Assembly (NCBI GenBank): GCA_025449735.1
Contig: JANWIV010000003.1
Coordinates: forward strand, 124,001 to 188,000
Source of the DNA: Candidatus Microgenomates bacterium
GTDB lineage: Bacteria; Patescibacteriota; Microgenomatia; UBA1406; HO2-37-13b
Length of the DNA stretch: 64,000 nucleotides
Direction of reading: 5' to 3'
This document shows, piece after piece, positions 16,682-24,874 of the stretch. A program made the position numbers and the translations under genes. The notes below the pieces were generated by a model. That model made no database searches, had not been told where the DNA came from, and saw nothing but the letters and a program-made list of their open reading frames with translations. Position 1 is the stretch's first letter, and each line of letters starts with the position of its first letter.

Positions 16682-18258
16682 TTAAACGATCCACCCACAA
16701 CAAGCTAACAGATTATTTCTTACTATTTGCAGCATTTGCATTCTCGGTAAGCATTCTTGCGCTAGCGCTACGAGGAATTTCTGGAAACCCCACCGCAACA
16801 TCTGGCCTTAATGACAATAAGTGGACAATAAACGGCCCTTTTGAACTTTCACCTGAACGAGGAAGATTTGCGCTTTTATATTCAATTGTTGAAAATCATT
16901 CATTTGAATTTTCTCCAGAACTGGGCAATTTCGCGCAACCCGATGTTGCTGTCAACAATGGAAAATATGTGTCGATATTTGCACCTCTTTTGTCATTTAT
17001 CGCTATCCCTGGGTATCTAATTGGGAGATATCTTGGCATTTCGCAAGTTGGTTCCTTTGCCACCATCTCAATTTTCGCCCTAATGAACCTATTGCTTATT
17101 CGTGCCATTTCTATACGTCTTGGCGCAAGCAAAATCGCCGCCACTGCCGCTGGCGCCATTTTCCTTTTTGCCACACCGGCTTTTGCATATGGCGTCAATC
17201 TTTATCAACATCATATTTCAACATTTTTTGTTCTTCTAAGTATATTTGCTTTACTAAAATCCAATAAGATATGGTCATTGTTTATTGTCTTTTTTCTTTG
17301 CGCCGCTTCTATTCCGCTCGACTATCCTAATTTATTTTTCATGTTTCCAATAGGTCTCTTTGCTCTGGGGCGAATTATTTCTTTTGATAAATTGCGTAGT
17401 CGAGTCTCAATAAAAATAGCTTTGCCCAAACTTTTGACTATCGTTATAATGATTATTCCCATATTATTTTTCCTTTGGTACAATCAAAACTCTTATGGCA
17501 ATCCTTTTCAACTTTCAGGTACTCTACATAACGCAGAGCAAATCTCCAATATAAACCCAAAAGATCTACAATCAATCCAGGAAAAAAAACTCCTAAAAAA
17601 GGAAGGTGGACAAAGATCAGCCGTTGGTTTTTTCCAAACAAGAAATATTCTTAACGGCTTTTATATCCATTTTGTCAGTCCGGATCGGGGTGTAATCTAC
17701 TATGCACCAATAGTTTTGTTTGGTATTATCGGTCTTATTTTGGCTCAAAAAAGACAGGTAAAAATGGTGACCCTTCTTGTCGCTATCATGGGGGCCAATA
17801 TATTGCTTTATTCGATGTGGGGTGATCCTTGGGGTGGTTGGGCTTTTGGCTCAAGATATCTGATCCCAAGCTACGCCATCCTGTCAATTTTTTTTGCGCT
17901 TCTTCTGACCTATTGGAACAAAAAAACCTGGTTATATATTTTAATACTGCCGATTTTATTCTATTCTATTGCCGTGAACACTCTGGGCGCTATCACCACC
18001 AGTGCCATTCCGCCGAAAGTAGAGGTTTTGGAACTGGAGACGCTTTCTGGCATAGTGCAACGATATACCTATCAAAGAAATTGGGAATTTTTGGTGGCCG
18101 GTCATTCAAAATCTTTTGTCTATCAAACTTATCTGACAAAATATATGACCCCGGTCCAGTTTTATGAAATTCTGACCCTGTCAATTTTTACTGTAATATC
18201 ATCAATGCTTATCTATCAAGGATCAGTTACTGAGAAGAAAGGAAGTCTCAATGTTTAA
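16678..18258 (+). CDS. Multi-pass membrane protein, GT-C glycosyltransferase-like
   Basis: 526 aa with about ten or more hydrophobic helices. A long first extracytoplasmic loop (residues ~35-110) precedes the helical bundle, as in GT-C enzymes that use polyprenyl-phosphate sugars outside the membrane. No exact family motif could be assigned. 'YMTPVQFYE' near the end and 'SPDRGVIYYAP' in the middle look like conserved loop segments but were not matched. It overlaps the upstream SDR gene by 4 nt and the next membrane protein gene by 8 nt. A role in transferring the lipid-linked sugars made by the GT2 domains is inferred. Confidence 0.6.
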   Translation: MIKRSTHNKLTDYFLLFAAFAFSVSILALALRGISGNPTATSGLNDNKWTINGPFELSPERGRFALLYSIVENHSFEFSPELGNFAQPDVAVNNGKYVSIFAPLLSFIAIPGYLIGRYLGISQVGSFATISIFALMNLLLIRAISIRLGASKIAATAAGAIFLFATPAFAYGVNLYQHHISTFFVLLSIFALLKSNKIWSLFIVFFLCAASIPLDYPNLFFMFPIGLFALGRIISFDKLRSRVSIKIALPKLLTIVIMIIPILFFLWYNQNSYGNPFQLSGTLHNAEQISNINPKDLQSIQEKKLLKKEGGQRSAVGFFQTRNILNGFYIHFVSPDRGVIYYAPIVLFGIIGLILAQKRQVKMVTLLVAIMGANILLYSMWGDPWGGWAFGSRYLIPSYAILSIFFALLLTYWNKKTWLYILILPILFYSIAVNTLGAITTSAIPPKVEVLELETLSGIVQRYTYQRNWEFLVAGHSKSFVYQTYLTKYMTPVQFYEILTLSIFTVISSMLIYQGSVTEKKGSLNV

Positions 18259-19891
18259 TTTCAAAAAAGGTGAACTCTCAATCACTATCCCACTTACAAA
18301 AAATCTGTTTTATAATGCAAAACTTTTTTTTAAAAAAAATGGTCTTTTTTTGATGATATTGATTCTGGTACTTTTATCCATCTGCAGTTTCATCGTTTAT
18401 TATCTTAATGGTTTGGGACTATCATACAACGATGCTCGCTCGCATCTTGACATTGGTCGTCGCGTCGTAGAAGGTCTTAAACCAGGTATTGCTCAGCTAG
18501 GAAGTGTCTGGCTACCGCTACCTCACATTCTAATGATTCCGACAATTTGGAATGATTTCATGTGGCATTCAGGTCTTTCGGGAGGGCTCATTTCTATGAT
18601 TTCATTTGTGATAACCGGTATTCTCATCTATTATTTTCTCAAAGAACTTGGCGCTGGCATGATCGGGCGTCTGGTAGGGGTCACCATCTTTGCCGCTAAT
18701 CTAAATGTCTTATATCTTCAATCAACCGCGATGACAGAGCTTTTGCTGATAGTCACCATGACCGCTGGTGTCTACGAACTCTTGCTTTGGTTTAAAAATG
18801 ATAATATTTTAAGACTAATCAGAGCGGCATTTTTTATTATGTTGGCTTCTTTGGTGCGCTATGATGGCTGGTTTCTTTTTGTCTTTGCCGCCGGTCTGAT
18901 TTCAATTGAGGTAATGCGCAAGAGAGGTTACAAGGTCGCTGAAGGCATTGTCGTCTTGTTTAGTACTCTGGCTGGTTTTGGAATTTTCTTGTGGTTTATG
19001 TGGAATTTGTTGATTTTCAAAGACGCGTTATATTTTATCTTTGGCCCCTATTCTGCTCACACCCAACAAGAACAACTAGCTATTGCTGGCAACTTAGCCA
19101 CCAAAGGCAATCTGCTTTTTGCCATTAAGGTCTATCTTTATTCAGTCGCCTATAACTGCAACACTTTCATAACGGTGCTTGCGGCAATCGGCGCGATGGT
19201 CTTGTGGTTAGATAAAAAAATAAAAACCTCAATTAAAATTGCTTCATTGACTCTATTGGCACCTTTGATTTTTAACATCTTATCGCTTTATCTTGGTCAA
19301 TCAGTTTTGTTCATCCAAGGGTTGTCTGGCAACACCTGGTTTAATGCCCGCTATGGTATCGTCATGATGCCCTCGGTGGCTATTTTCGTTGGCTATCTGA
19401 CGGACAAATCAGATAAACTCAAATATGTTCTTGTAGGACTGATGGCGTTTGTTTTATTTTTCTCCTTTATCAATGGTGATGCCGTAACAATTGATGATGC
19501 CCGAGTTGGCTCTAGCCAAAAAAACGTCTCTGAAGTCTCGGGTTGGTTGAATACTAATACCAAGGATAAAGATGGTTTTATTCTTATCGCCGCCGCCTCT
19601 CACGACGCGATCATCTTCTCATCGGGATTGCCAATGAGCAAATTTATTCATGAAGGCACCGGTGCCTATTGGGATTCTGCCACTATCTCACCCGATAGGT
19701 GGGCGCGTTGGATTGTAATGCGAACCAATGACCTCAATGACACGACTTTTAAATTAGTCAGTCAATCAAAATCTTTTAAAGAAGGTGACTATCGATTAGT
19801 AAATCATTATCCTTTTGCTGATATTTATGAAATCAAACCCGAACTTGTCAAAAATCTTAATACTAGACCAATTTTAGGCCGACAAAAATAG
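18251..19891 (+). CDS. Multi-pass membrane protein, GT39/PMT-like (GT-C fold) glycosyltransferase
   Basis: 546 aa. One helix (~30-50) is followed by an outer loop with 'YNDARSHLDIGRRVVEGL', which resembles the acidic catalytic loop (D/E near helix 1) of dolichyl-phosphate-mannose:protein mannosyltransferase-type enzymes. About ten more helices follow, then a soluble tail from about residue 410. Such enzymes use polyprenyl-phosphate sugars on the outside. It pairs well with the first GT2 domain of the fusion protein, which is of the polyprenyl-phosphate sugar synthase type. The family call is moderate and the acceptor is unknown. Confidence 0.65.
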   Translation: MFNFKKGELSITIPLTKNLFYNAKLFFKKNGLFLMILILVLLSICSFIVYYLNGLGLSYNDARSHLDIGRRVVEGLKPGIAQLGSVWLPLPHILMIPTIWNDFMWHSGLSGGLISMISFVITGILIYYFLKELGAGMIGRLVGVTIFAANLNVLYLQSTAMTELLLIVTMTAGVYELLLWFKNDNILRLIRAAFFIMLASLVRYDGWFLFVFAAGLISIEVMRKRGYKVAEGIVVLFSTLAGFGIFLWFMWNLLIFKDALYFIFGPYSAHTQQEQLAIAGNLATKGNLLFAIKVYLYSVAYNCNTFITVLAAIGAMVLWLDKKIKTSIKIASLTLLAPLIFNILSLYLGQSVLFIQGLSGNTWFNARYGIVMMPSVAIFVGYLTDKSDKLKYVLVGLMAFVLFFSFINGDAVTIDDARVGSSQKNVSEVSGWLNTNTKDKDGFILIAAASHDAIIFSSGLPMSKFIHEGTGAYWDSATISPDRWARWIVMRTNDLNDTTFKLVSQSKSFKEGDYRLVNHYPFADIYEIKPELVKNLNTRPILGRQK

Positions 19892-19892
19892 T

Positions 19893-21131
19893 ATGCTAAA
19901 AAAAATTGCCATTATTTTCATTATTCTTATATTGCTATTTTTTCTACCTCACTCGTCAAAGATTAAAACAAGAGATATCTCCTCTACTTGGTGGCAATTT
20001 CAATCTATTGATACCATGAAATATTCAAGAGACCTCGCTCGAGAAAGACATAGTGATAGCTCCTTTGACAAAATTATTAATCAACAGGTCAAAGATATTG
20101 CCGACACTGGGGCCACTCATATTGCCATTGCCACTCCTTATGATGAAGAATTTTTTCCCATGCTTCAAAAATGGGTAGCCGCCGCCAGGCAAAATAATCT
20201 AAAAATCTGGTTTCGTGGTAATTTTTCTGGCTGGGAAGGTTGGTTTGATTATGACAAAATTAGTCGATCTAAACATTTAGAAATGACCAAAAAATTTATT
20301 GCGGATCATAAAGACATTTTTCAGGATGGTGATGTATTTACTGCTTGTCCGGAGTGTGAAAACGGTGGACCTGGTGATCCGAGACATAATGGCGACGCAG
20401 AGGGACATCGACAATTTTTAATTGATGAATATAAAATAACCAAACAAGAGTTTGATCGTATTGGTAAAAAAGTCGCTTCTAATTATAATTCGATGAATGG
20501 TGATGTTGCCAAGGTCGTCATGGATAAAAAAACGACTGCTGCGCTTGATGGGATTGTCACCATTGATCACTATGTCGCTACTCCTGAAAAGCTCATTGAT
20601 GATGTCAAAGCACTAGCTGAATCTTCTGGTGGAAAAATTGTCTTGGGTGAATTTGGTGTACCAATACCGGATCTCAATGGGCAAATGACTGAATACGAAC
20701 AAGCGCAATGGCTCAATAGGCTTTTTAGTTTACTCATAAATGAGCAGTCAATTTATGGCGTCAGTTATTGGACCAATGTCGGTAGCTCAACGGCACTTTG
20801 GGATGAATCTGGTGAAGCGGCTTTGGCCGTTAACACAATAAAATCCTTCTATAAGCCGACCATATTGAGTGGAATTATTAAAGATACATCTGGTTCTCCT
20901 ATCGCTTCTGCACGTATAAATCTGGGCAATAGAGTCTATTATAGTGATTCTAACGGTCACTTTCAGATTCCATCGAGCAATAATTCCGAGATGATAAATG
21001 TCAATGCTGCTAGTTATTTTGACCAATCAATCACATTGAGCACAGCCGAAGCTAAAATTGTTTTAGTTAAAAAAAGTGAGAACTATTGGTATAAAATTAG
21101 AAAAATCTTCAAAAATACACTATCTTTCTAG
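19893..21131 (+). CDS. Secreted glycoside-hydrolase-like TIM-barrel protein with C-terminal carboxypeptidase-regulatory-like domain
   Basis: 412 aa. Residues ~3-16 form a hydrophobic N-terminal anchor. Residues ~30-320 look like a (beta/alpha)8 barrel of the GH-A kind, with 'CPECENGGPGD' (Glu about residue 152) and 'VLGEFGVPIPD' (Glu about 253) placed like the acid/base and nucleophile about 100 residues apart. Residues ~325-395 ('LSGIIKDTSGSPIASARI') are a carboxypeptidase-regulatory-like/CNA-B-type beta sandwich. It is last in the glycan operon, 1 nt behind the GT-C protein, so it may trim or release the glycan it is made with. Catalytic assignment is inferred from motif spacing only. Confidence 0.7.
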   Translation: MLKKIAIIFIILILLFFLPHSSKIKTRDISSTWWQFQSIDTMKYSRDLARERHSDSSFDKIINQQVKDIADTGATHIAIATPYDEEFFPMLQKWVAAARQNNLKIWFRGNFSGWEGWFDYDKISRSKHLEMTKKFIADHKDIFQDGDVFTACPECENGGPGDPRHNGDAEGHRQFLIDEYKITKQEFDRIGKKVASNYNSMNGDVAKVVMDKKTTAALDGIVTIDHYVATPEKLIDDVKALAESSGGKIVLGEFGVPIPDLNGQMTEYEQAQWLNRLFSLLINEQSIYGVSYWTNVGSSTALWDESGEAALAVNTIKSFYKPTILSGIIKDTSGSPIASARINLGNRVYYSDSNGHFQIPSSNNSEMINVNAASYFDQSITLSTAEAKIVLVKKSENYWYKIRKIFKNTLSF

Positions 21132-21156
21132 GATATATTTCCTATAAGCCTTACTC

Positions 21157-21184
21157 TTGATTTCTGCTCAATATATGATATAAT
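21157..21184 (+). promoter_or_regulatory. Promoter of the sortase-substrate operon
   Basis: TTGATT (21157-21162), 16-nt spacer, TATAAT (21179-21184); a second TATAAT lies at 21187-21192. The start codon is at 21229, so this unit has a real leader of about 35-40 nt. Confidence 0.55.
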
Positions 21185-21228
21185 CTTATAATATTATTGG
21201 TATTATTGATTTAGCTCAAGACAGTAGT

Positions 21229-21846
21229 ATGAAAAATAAAAAACTGGTTTATATAGTAGCCTTATATCTTATATTATTAACAAATCTAAATAGCGTCTAT
21301 GCCATTTCTGAGCCAACTTTCCCTAGTTGTTTAAATCCACAAGGTGAGGTTAGAGTTTCTTATGACAGTGGCACTCATGGCGTGGTTGGTAATGGCAATA
21401 CATTCACCGGTAAAGACACTGTTTATAATCTCTCACAAACCGCGCACATGCAATGCTTATGTGCTGATAATGGTCAAGGCATACAAACAAATTGGATTAA
21501 TGCCTCAGGATATTCTCAAGAAGAAATAAGCATCCTTACATCACAAGGATGGGTACTTATTCCAGATGGTTCAGCTTGGGGGCTATCAAACGACCCCTAT
21601 TTGGCCGCCAACTCCAATTATTCTTGTCACGGTAACAGTAATGGTGGTGGTACCGGAGGTAGTTCAACAAGCTCAAGCAATTCTAACGTCGGTGGCGCCG
21701 TATTAGGCGGTATATCTACCGGACAAGTTCTCGGTCTTGCCTCAACTGGAAATGCTCCATTTATTGTCTCAGTTTTATCTTTAGGCACAATAATGCTTTT
21801 TTTGGGAATGTTTTCGCGCAATAAGAAAACTTATCAAAATCAATAA
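21229..21846 (+). CDS. Secreted surface protein with LASTG sortase-sorting signal
   Basis: 205 aa. A signal peptide (1-25, ending at 'SVYA') is followed by a Cys-containing outer domain ('FPSCLNPQG', 'MQCLCADNG', 'YSCHGNS'), a Gly/Ser/Asn-rich linker (~135-155) and a C-terminal 'LASTGNAP' motif, a hydrophobic helix and a basic tail ('RNKKTYQ'). That is the classic cell-wall sorting signal layout, with LAxTG in place of LPxTG. The next gene, 5 nt on, is a sortase, so enzyme and substrate are encoded together. The outer domain itself is not recognised; the Cys residues probably form disulfides. Confidence 0.82.
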   Translation: MKNKKLVYIVALYLILLTNLNSVYAISEPTFPSCLNPQGEVRVSYDSGTHGVVGNGNTFTGKDTVYNLSQTAHMQCLCADNGQGIQTNWINASGYSQEEISILTSQGWVLIPDGSAWGLSNDPYLAANSNYSCHGNSNGGGTGGSSTSSSNSNVGGAVLGGISTGQVLGLASTGNAPFIVSVLSLGTIMLFLGMFSRNKKTYQNQ

Positions 21847-21851
21847 TCTTC

Positions 21852-22388
21852 ATGAATTTCAGTGCAAAAATCTTAACGTTAATTGGTTTATTACTGCTAA
21901 TTTTTGGCGGTTGTCTTTTATATGAAAGATACAATCCGAATCGTCTTACTTTTAACAATTTTGATGCGAAAGTTGAATATGACAAAGAAATTTATCCAGA
22001 AAGATTAATTATTGTTTCCCTTGATATTAACCTGCCTGTTTTTCCTTCAAAAATAACTAGCAATCGATGGGAAGCGACGACAGAAGGTGTCTCTTATTTG
22101 TCAACCTCGCCAACTCCCGGTACTAATGGCAACAGTATATTCTATGGTCATAACTGGTCTAGTCTCTTGGGAAAGCTACCAAAAATTAAGCCCGGTGAAC
22201 CAATCCAAATCGTGATGAATAATGGCGATAGACAGACATTTATCGTCAAATACACCTCAATTGTCAGTCCTAGTCAATCCAGCATCCTGAATCCTACCGA
22301 AGACTACCGAATAACTTTGTATACCTGTATCGGCTTTTTGGATAGCAAGCGATTTGTGGTCACGGCAATAGCCAATTCCAATTCATGA
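21852..22388 (+). CDS. Sortase family transpeptidase
   Basis: 178 aa. N-terminal membrane anchor (~7-23), then a sortase beta-barrel. The catalytic triad is visible: His in 'FYGHNWSS' (~100), Cys in 'LYTCIGF' (~158) and Arg in 'SKRFVV' (~166). It would cleave the neighbour's LASTG motif between Thr and Gly and join the protein to a surface amino group. The anchor and LAxTG-type substrate recall class E/F sortases, but the class is not certain. The stop codon overlaps the -10 region of the next small gene. Confidence 0.88.
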   Translation: MNFSAKILTLIGLLLLIFGGCLLYERYNPNRLTFNNFDAKVEYDKEIYPERLIIVSLDINLPVFPSKITSNRWEATTEGVSYLSTSPTPGTNGNSIFYGHNWSSLLGKLPKIKPGEPIQIVMNNGDRQTFIVKYTSIVSPSQSSILNPTEDYRITLYTCIGFLDSKRFVVTAIANSNS

Positions 22389-22394
22389 TATAAT
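22389..22394 (+). promoter_or_regulatory. -10 box of the 45-aa ORF (leaderless)
   Basis: TATAAT ending 6 nt before the ATG at 22401, starting at the last base of the sortase stop codon. Confidence 0.55.
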
Positions 22395-22400
22395 AATAAT

Positions 22401-22538
22401 ATGTCTGCTGAAAAAAGCTTAACCCGATCCGTTGTCGAAACCGGTCTCAAAGTCGCTGGCTGGGCGATTGTACTTGCTGTCGGCTTCCTCGGTCTTAAAT
22501 GGTTAGGGGGCAAAGCCGCCGTCGCCGTCGCCGCATAG
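22401..22538 (+). CDS. 45-aa hydrophobic small protein (not in the ORF track)
   Basis: Encodes 45 aa: a polar N-terminus ('MSAEKSLTRSVVETG'), one membrane helix ('WAIVLAVGFLGLKWLGG') and an Ala/Val tail. It has a perfect TATAAT box 6 nt upstream, consistent with the leaderless pattern elsewhere in the window, and regular codon use. Single-helix proteins of this kind are often modulators of membrane complexes; nothing more can be said. It could also be a small phage-type holin-like protein, but no phage genes are near. The structured RNA candidate starts about 60 nt downstream. Confidence 0.6.
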   Translation: MSAEKSLTRSVVETGLKVAGWAIVLAVGFLGLKWLGGKAAVAVAA

Positions 22539-22596
22539 TATACCCATTCTCCTTCAATTGATTAGTTCAATACTGAAAAAATAGGCTATTTTGCAT

Positions 22597-22745
22597 ACTT
22601 TTGCAGTTTTTTGTGACTTGCGTAGGCAGCGTATGAGCTGTTTCTGATCAATAGCGGGTGATCCCGAATGGGATGGGTTCCCGCGTACATTGATCAGCTT
22701 ACAGATCATAGCCCCGCAGCTCGGAACAAAAAACTGTAAAAGTAG
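22597..22745 (+). ncRNA. Structured RNA candidate, copy A
   Basis: The ends TACTTTTGCAGTTTTTTGT and ACAAAAAACTGTAAAAGTA form a 19-bp helix with one G-U pair. Inside are a conserved 5' strand (GACTTG, then AGGCAGCGTA), a helix with CTGATCAAT/ATTGATCAG, a terminal stem GCGGG/CCCGC and a conserved 3' strand (TAG-CCCG-A-CTC). The same plan recurs at 38257-38410 with a different but still complementary closing helix, so the strand orientation follows that alignment. A short A-run/T-run palindrome (AAAATAGGCTATTTT) lies just upstream in both. Function unknown; the LOOT RNA motif reported from OD1/OP11/TM7 bacteria is a candidate identity that I could not test. Confidence 0.65.
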
Positions 22746-22818
22746 AAAGTTTATTTGTGAATTTCTTTTTCAAATTTCATTTATTGAAAATTCCATTCCA
22801 GTTTGCTACTATATATAT

Positions 22819-23154
22819 ATGTCATTTGTAATCTCGCTACTTGTTAATGCTCTTTCTGTATATGTCGCTGCTTGGCTTTTGCCAGGGGTAAATGTGAGTG
22901 ACTTGATGACTGCTATAATTGTAGCGATTGCTCTTGGGCTGATCAATACTTTCTTAAAACCAATTTTACTTTTGCTTACTTTGCCGATTAATTTGCTGAC
23001 GCTCGGCCTATTTACTTTTGTAATCAATGCCCTTTTGATCTTATTGGTAGGCAATCTTGTCCCTGGATTTATTGTCGATGGCTTTGTCTCGGCGCTTCTC
23101 TTTGGCTTTGTCGTCTCGATTGTAGGCTCAATCTTCGGTAGTGTCGTCAAATAG
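22819..23154 (+). CDS. YvlD/phage-holin-family-4-like small membrane protein
   Basis: 111 aa from the ATG at 22819; the ORF extension upstream to 22690 runs through the structured RNA and is not protein-like. Four membrane helices with 'IIVAIALGLINTFLKPILLLLTLPINLLTLGLF', the hallmark of the YvlD/holin IV family ('N.fikPil..LtlPl.ilTlGlf'). The function is unclear; members occur widely outside phages as envelope-stress-related membrane proteins. It converges with the - strand gene downstream, overlapping it by 8 nt. Confidence 0.88.
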   Translation: MSFVISLLVNALSVYVAAWLLPGVNVSDLMTAIIVAIALGLINTFLKPILLLLTLPINLLTLGLFTFVINALLILLVGNLVPGFIVDGFVSALLFGFVVSIVGSIFGSVVK

Positions 23155-24307
23155 GAGTCATTCGGTAGACTGCTCCCGCTTTATCATCGGAGATATAAAG
23201 TGAACCATCAAGGCCAAATTCTAGGTCAACAGGTCGACCAATGACATTTTTTGAGCCTTCAACCGTAAAGCCAGTGATAAAATCTTCCATTTGAATATTA
23301 CTTAAATCTTTCAACTTCAATCTAACAACCTTATACCCGACCGGTACGGTGCTATTCCAACTACCATGAAGCGCTACCAAAAGATCACCTTCAAAAAAAT
23401 TTAAACCTAGTGGCGCTACATGAGCGGGAAGTTTGAATATAGGGCTTTTTGTATTACTACAATAATTACTGTCTCTTTGGCCAAATTTTGCATCATAGTC
23501 CTGATCTCCATAACAAACCGGCCAACCGTAGTCCCCGCCATCTTCAATTATATTGATTTCATCCGGTGGCAAATTGTCGCCTAAGAAATCTCGCCCCATC
23601 TCGGTCCCCCAAAGAGAGCCTTTATCGTCAAATTTGATAAAAACCGCATTGCGAAGCCCTTTAGCATAGACGCGAGGACGTGTACCCTCGACGTCAGAGG
23701 CAATTACTGCCGCAATAAAGGGATGTTTTTCAAAACAGGTGTCACAGCTTGAACCAAGAGAAACCAATAATTGACCCGATTTTGAAATGGCGATGGTCCG
23801 ACTGGTATGTCTGCCACCACTAGGCAGATCAAAAAGTTTTTTTTCAAAAGTGGCACTTTGATTATTTTCATCCCAAAGATAGCGACTGACTTGATTTTCT
23901 TCAGCAACAAATAATTTATCTTGGAAAAAGGCGAGCCCATGAGGTTTGCGTAAAAATTGGGCGATTATGCGCACCTCATCGGCTACGCCATTTTTATCAT
24001 GATCAGGCAAAGCGACGATTTTACCCTCTCCCGGCATCGAGACGAGCATAATCCCACCAGGACTAAGCTGAAGATCTCGAGCTCCAGGTGTTGAGTCAGA
24101 AAAATAATTTATGACAAATCCAGGTGGCACGGTAAGCGGTGCCCCGCTTTCTGTGGGAGAATTGAGAATTGCTTCTTTTTTGATCGCCGGTAGTAGTGCT
24201 GGCCGGACGTCCCCAATTTTTTGCGGCAATACCCAAATTCCTACAATTATAATAAGAAAAAGTGTTAGCAGGATAGAGAGGATTATTTTGAGATTTATTT
24301 TCTTCAT
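23147..24307 (-). CDS. Membrane-anchored sorbosone/glucose dehydrogenase-like beta-propeller
   Basis: 386 aa from the ATG at 24307. The ORF track starts 11 codons earlier, but those codons are translated repeat DNA, so the later start is preferred. Residues ~6-26 form a membrane anchor; the rest is a beta-propeller of the PQQ-dependent sugar dehydrogenase/L-sorbosone dehydrogenase type ('PPGFVINYF', 'GLRNAVFIKFDDKG', 'DEINIIEDGGDYGWP', 'HGSWNS'). Relatives oxidise sugars with PQQ outside the membrane, but many homologues lack proven activity. No PQQ genes are seen, so the cofactor would have to be imported, or the protein is only a binding propeller. Confidence 0.82.
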   Translation of the reverse strand: MKKINLKIILSILLTLFLIIIVGIWVLPQKIGDVRPALLPAIKKEAILNSPTESGAPLTVPPGFVINYFSDSTPGARDLQLSPGGIMLVSMPGEGKIVALPDHDKNGVADEVRIIAQFLRKPHGLAFFQDKLFVAEENQVSRYLWDENNQSATFEKKLFDLPSGGRHTSRTIAISKSGQLLVSLGSSCDTCFEKHPFIAAVIASDVEGTRPRVYAKGLRNAVFIKFDDKGSLWGTEMGRDFLGDNLPPDEINIIEDGGDYGWPVCYGDQDYDAKFGQRDSNYCSNTKSPIFKLPAHVAPLGLNFFEGDLLVALHGSWNSTVPVGYKVVRLKLKDLSNIQMEDFITGFTVEGSKNVIGRPVDLEFGLDGSLYISDDKAGAVYRMTPI

Positions 24308-24315
24308 ATCGACTT

Positions 24316-24378
24316 TGTCATTGCGAGCCCGATGCTTCAATCAGATCGTGAGATTGCCGCGCTTCGCTCGCAATGACA
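24316..24378. repeat. Palindromic repeat with TGTCATTGCGAGC / GCTCGCAATGACA ends
   Basis: 63 bp with 13-bp terminal inverted repeats, a member of the TGTCAT...ATGACA family seen again at 55997-56104 and 63833-63902. It lies 8 bp upstream of the propeller gene's start codon and would be read as extra N-terminal codons if the longer ORF were used. Confidence 0.75.
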
Positions 24379-24390
24379 TGATGAGTCTAG

Positions 24391-24415
24391 TTCTACATTC
24401 TACATTCTACATTCC
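24391..24415. repeat. Short heptamer tandem repeat (TACATTC)3
   Basis: Three units of TACATTC with flanking partial units. The cupin gene's stop codon and last codon (24407-24412) fall inside the array, so the protein's end is set by repeat DNA. Confidence 0.7.
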
Positions 24416-24856
24416 TTCTATCTTCTTCATATATTCGCCGCTATCACACTCTTCTTGGGTGAAGTCTACCTGCTCATCTTTGAGCTCCGGATCATAAGGT
24501 GGGTCAGGATAGTTGATAAGCCAGGCTTCTTCATCGCCAATATTCTCGAGACCCGTCGGGACATTTTTGGGGATAAAAAGTCGAGTCGGGTTTTTCGCAT
24601 CGAGCAAATGCTCCTCACGCTTGCCGTCAACATAAAGAATAATTTTCATCACTCCCTTAATACAAATGTATCGGCTGGCACGCACTCGATGCAAATGATA
24701 GCCTTTGAAAGCACCAGGGGCGGCGGCAGTGAGATAGGCTTCGGTGGTACTGCCATCATCTCCTTTGAATAGCTCAATTAAAAAACCATTTTCTTGTTTT
24801 TCTAAGTCGTAGGTCGCGACGCGCTTGGCTGGTTCTAGTATTACCTGATCAATCAT
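24407..24856 (-). CDS. RmlC-like cupin, dTDP-sugar epimerase/isomerase-related
   Basis: 149 aa, a single cupin domain. 'GAFKGYHLHRVRASRYICIKG' carries the cupin His pair region and 'WLINYPDPPYDPELKDEQ' is like the C-terminal part of dTDP-4-dehydrorhamnose 3,5-epimerase-related proteins. It probably acts on a nucleotide sugar, which fits RfbA, the WecE-like enzyme and the SDR epimerase in this window. Its exact reaction (3,5-epimerase, 3,4-ketoisomerase or binding only) cannot be settled. Its start is 18 nt downstream of the RmuC stop; a TATAAT lies 12 nt before the ATG. Confidence 0.72.
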   Translation of the reverse strand: MIDQVILEPAKRVATYDLEKQENGFLIELFKGDDGSTTEAYLTAAAPGAFKGYHLHRVRASRYICIKGVMKIILYVDGKREEHLLDAKNPTRLFIPKNVPTGLENIGDEEAWLINYPDPPYDPELKDEQVDFTQEECDSGEYMKKIEGM

Positions 24857-24874
24857 AATATGAAAAAAATTATA

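Noticed and set aside
22819-23154. Holin of a prophage
   Set aside because: It is of the YvlD type common in chromosomes, and no phage genes surround it.
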